DNA from: Candidatus Margulisiibacteriota bacterium
GTDB lineage: Bacteria; Margulisbacteria; Riflemargulisbacteria; GWF2-39-127
Assembly (NCBI GenBank): GCA_003242895.1
Contig: QKMY01000057.1
Location: 1 to 64,000 of the forward strand
Length of the DNA: 64,000 nt
Direction of reading: 5' to 3'
Below are positions 62,901 through 64,000 of this stretch, piece by piece. Every line of letters starts with the position of its first letter. The first letter of the stretch is position 1. Under the pieces are notes generated by a model. That model saw only the letters and a list, made by a program, of their open reading frames with translations. It did not search any database and was not told the origin of the DNA. A program made the translations under genes and the position numbers.

Positions 62901-63092
62901 GATGCTCCAATATTACTGGAAGGCGTAAAAGCAAGTATCAACATAAAAAATAGTTCGGCCGGAATTCATGTTTATTCGGTAGGGTTTGACGGTAAAACAA
63001 AACAGGAGATAACAACAAAGAATAAGAATAGCGCAATCAATTTCGAGTTATTACCGAGCAATCAGACATTATATTATTTAATAACTAGGTAA
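59901..63092 (+). CDS. GH5-like (clan GH-A) glycoside hydrolase with two N-terminal CBMs
   Basis: 1063 residues. An N-terminal membrane anchor (AAILIVAAGIIITSIFFIIK), two related carbohydrate-binding modules (about 50-205 starting NPDFSADIDNNGIPDNWG, and 218-365 starting NGDFEIWQGWVYGG; both of CBM4/9 type, each with EQPWE/NQPWET and FDWK signatures), then a TIM barrel from about 413. Catalytic acid Glu583 (GIVNENSL) and nucleophile Glu769 (VVSEWNTAW) stand in the NE ... SEW positions of clan GH-A. A beta-rich C-terminal domain follows. It probably attacks the same polysaccharide as the GH8 giant. It follows the usher-like gene after 155 bases. Confidence 0.82.
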   Translation: MKKRNAAILIVAAGIIITSIFFIIKSDIFKVTGISVQAKKQAKIDTLEITNFLKNPDFSADIDNNGIPDNWGEKPYNSKTIKDKKTGKYYLHIKNDEPGSAIGSQKIAIDGRQISLLSVAGYVRASSVTRGNQPWETGKIQVLFFDKNSKQIGDWPEVGSYTGSFDWKQVKKVFQVPRATRIVQLNIGLWNCSGEIDFSHFKVVPNKPLPRDQYNFVINGDFEIWQGWVYGGSADWGIQYPGYNGDGLLFINNESNMWSFATQSIKIDSTKIKNIKISAWMKIKKIVQGEQPWEKARINVEFKNEQGVRLGGWPIVHEAAGNFDWKKVEQAFEVPEGTTKVELFVGLLNCKGEAWFDDIVMNAFGKNGEKIVGEDFVKTNTKNWFTFAPQEIKPGSVLDLSPNLQAPAGKNGFVKVKNDHFYFENGERARFYGTNVFGPQLFLSKNEASVLADRIARLGFNIVRIHHLDAAWSDPNIFDKTYNDTQHFSKENLDKVDFFISELEKRGVYIYLDLLVHRGFKEGDKVNDHDKIDNGAKVTGLYDGRLIALQKKYAKDLLLHVNPYTQKQYLKDPAIAMVGIVNENSLFYVAQQPWLPESSTNKLNALWQKWLKKKYKTHDDLDIEWSDSHGAPLLESDEKLNKGTVRRGKTMLAKYRPTEAKNDLREKDTLQFYYELEKKYFAEMFKYLRSIGLKSPVAGSNHWENIEFDIKANAGLDFIDRHRYWNHPQFGYGTGVVFDNLSMIKYPEKSIPAILAAQKVKGKPFVVSEWNTAWPGDYYFEGPAIMASYAKLQDWDALLQFSFNSPRYPEVFSDNFDVASFPNVVSQLQVAGEAFYSTGITPAKVTVCEYVSDDALKDLIKEDRGVFDKPELSLVTAVSKSFDKAPNNYDPSLNLVNTYIGKKGSVLKSTTGQMEWNSKKGIITLNSQKIIGAIGYLKSIPIEIANINFTVDTDFASLFFVSKDGKPLAESKKILVVATARAENTGMIYNTVKTQIIDIGDAPILLEGVKASINIKNSSAGIHVYSVGFDGKTKQEITTKNKNSAINFELLPSNQTLYYLITR

Positions 63093-63156
63093 TCGTTACG
63101 CTTATAATAAGTAGTTCTTGGATCTTGCTTTTAGTTTGTAGCTAGAAAAAAAAATA

Positions 63157-63182
63157 GGGCTGTCAGAATAATATGACAGCCC
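63157..63182 (-). terminator. Terminator for the minus-strand gene at the right edge
   Basis: GGGCTGTCA (63157-63165), 8-base loop, TGACAGCCC (63174-63182): a perfect 9-bp stem. On the minus strand it runs into a long T tract (plus-strand A run 63146-63154), so it terminates the gene ending at 63208. On the plus strand no T tract follows. Confidence 0.85.
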
Positions 63183-63207
63183 TTCAGTTATAAATAAGTA
63201 TGAAAGA

Positions 63208-63999
63208 TTAAACCGGTGTTTGCATAGCGCGATATTTTTCTATAATAGGAAGAACAATCTCCATATTTTTTGATGGTTTTTGCGTCGATAACTTAACTGC
63301 ACCTGCTTGCTCAAGTTTTTCAAGCACTAGTCCAACTACGACAGCATATCTCTTCTCTGCTTCTTCTTTTGATATCTTGGTGCCATCGAATATTTCTGCA
63401 TCAAACCCTGCAACTTCAGCGACTTGAACTGCAGTTGGGTCATTTGATGAACCTCGAGTTACAAATGAGCCTAAATGGGTTCCATTCATAGTAAAATTGA
63501 TTTTTCCAAATCTCCATATTTTATCCTGGTCATCCCATTTTTTTTCGAATTCGTCAACTGTTATTCGACCTATGGGCGTCTCAAAGGTGGATTCTGCTTT
63601 AAAAATTTCTTCAGCAATTTTTATGCTCACACTTCTTGCGAGGCCAATAAGTTTTTGCGGTATAGGGCCATCAGCATTGGACTTCCAGCCGGTATCATTT
63701 TCTGGTAAAGCTGCAACAGTGTCTATTACCTTTTGTCCGAATTCCGGTTGAAATCTTGGTGCATCGCGGTGGTATGGAATTTCTTTCTTTTCACTAATAC
63801 CAAAAATGGCACCGGTTTGGATTGAATTTCCGTCGTACAAATGTGCTTTTTTCGCTTCATTTACTGCCATAGCGGCAAATAATAAACCTACTGTGATTGG
63901 ATTTTCGTATTCACCCGTATAGTCTAGCCACGTATGTCCGGATGCTTCAAAATATCCTAAAACGACATATCCTTCATCTCTAAGTTCTCTCGCCTTAGC
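63208..63999 (-). CDS. Unrecognised protein, 5' end outside window
   Basis: The frame is open to the right edge, so the true start lies beyond it; at least 263 residues are visible. The in-frame ATG at 63870 is internal: the upstream codons read naturally (YVVLGYFEASGHTWLDYTGE). No signal peptide or membrane helix is visible in this part. Segments such as KSNADGPIPQKLIGLARSVS and GKINFTMNGTHLGSFVTRGS give no family I can name. It is read towards the ABC/glycosidase block and ends at the terminator 63157. Confidence 0.7.
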   Translation of the reverse strand, partial: AKARELRDEGYVVLGYFEASGHTWLDYTGEYENPITVGLLFAAMAVNEAKKAHLYDGNSIQTGAIFGISEKKEIPYHRDAPRFQPEFGQKVIDTVAALPENDTGWKSNADGPIPQKLIGLARSVSIKIAEEIFKAESTFETPIGRITVDEFEKKWDDQDKIWRFGKINFTMNGTHLGSFVTRGSSNDPTAVQVAEVAGFDAEIFDGTKISKEEAEKRYAVVVGLVLEKLEQAGAVKLSTQKPSKNMEIVLPIIEKYRAMQTPV

Positions 64000-64000
64000 C

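Overview
The window is AT-rich and gene-dense. It comes from a diderm (Gram-negative-type) bacterium: it encodes a porin-like outer-membrane protein, a PapD-like periplasmic chaperone, an usher-like outer-membrane barrel, lipoproteins and many signal peptides. Promoters fit sigma-70 (TTGACA / TATAAT, often extended TGnTATAAT). The putative phosphate-control sites are 11-bp direct repeats of TTAACA, the arrangement known from Bacillus PhoP, not the classical E. coli box. No gene fixes the lineage. The mixture suggests an uncultivated, deep-branching diderm phylum (inference, low confidence).

Layout. 0-3 kb: right end of an ISL3-type insertion sequence, tRNA-Thr(GGT), a radical SAM protein behind a candidate Pho box, a rubredoxin-like protein and tmRNA (ssrA). 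3.3-8.1 kb (minus strand): a lone receiver-domain protein, CorA and MscS channels, and a DUF47-Pit low-affinity phosphate uptake operon. 8.2-10.8 kb: phoB-phoR behind a Pho box/-10 promoter. 11.2-17 kb: a PEGA-like secreted protein, a frameshifted secreted protein coupled to a DUF4105 protein, an orphan sensor kinase and rsgA.

17-30.6 kb is a phosphate-starvation island. A porin-pstS operon (minus) and a second, full pstS-pstC-pstA-pstB-phoU operon (plus) flank four unrecognised genes. One of these is a 931-aa protein with a degenerate PHP-like domain fused to a membrane domain, and another is a LysM-like duplicated protein. Arrays of 11-bp TTAACA repeats precede both pst operons and phoB, and weaker ones precede the radical SAM gene and a possible 26-aa peptide.

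30.6-40.1 kb holds an sfsA pseudogene, an AI-2E-family exporter, a minimal Smr protein, membrane proteins, a PAP2 protein lacking one motif histidine, an ArsR repressor with a perfect palindromic operator, a SemiSWEET transporter, a TPR protein and glmS.

40.2-63.1 kb (plus strand) is the most unusual part. It starts with a sugar ABC importer: a binding protein, a 56-aa lipoprotein, a MalF-like permease, and a MalG-like permease carrying a large extracytoplasmic beta-propeller-like insertion. No ATPase gene is present. Next comes a 2585-aa GH8-type glycosidase with four repeats of about 457 residues plus a half repeat and membrane segments at both ends, then a mutarotase-fold protein and a secreted protein sharing the repeat's opening motif. 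These are followed by an apparent divergent chaperone-usher-like assembly system (three pilin-like subunits, a chaperone and a barrel with a CpaC-type N-domain) and a two-CBM GH5-like glycosidase. I read this as a polysaccharide-processing, uptake and surface-fibre locus; the coupling is inferred from order, shared strand and shared motifs. The window ends in an unrecognised, incomplete minus-strand gene.
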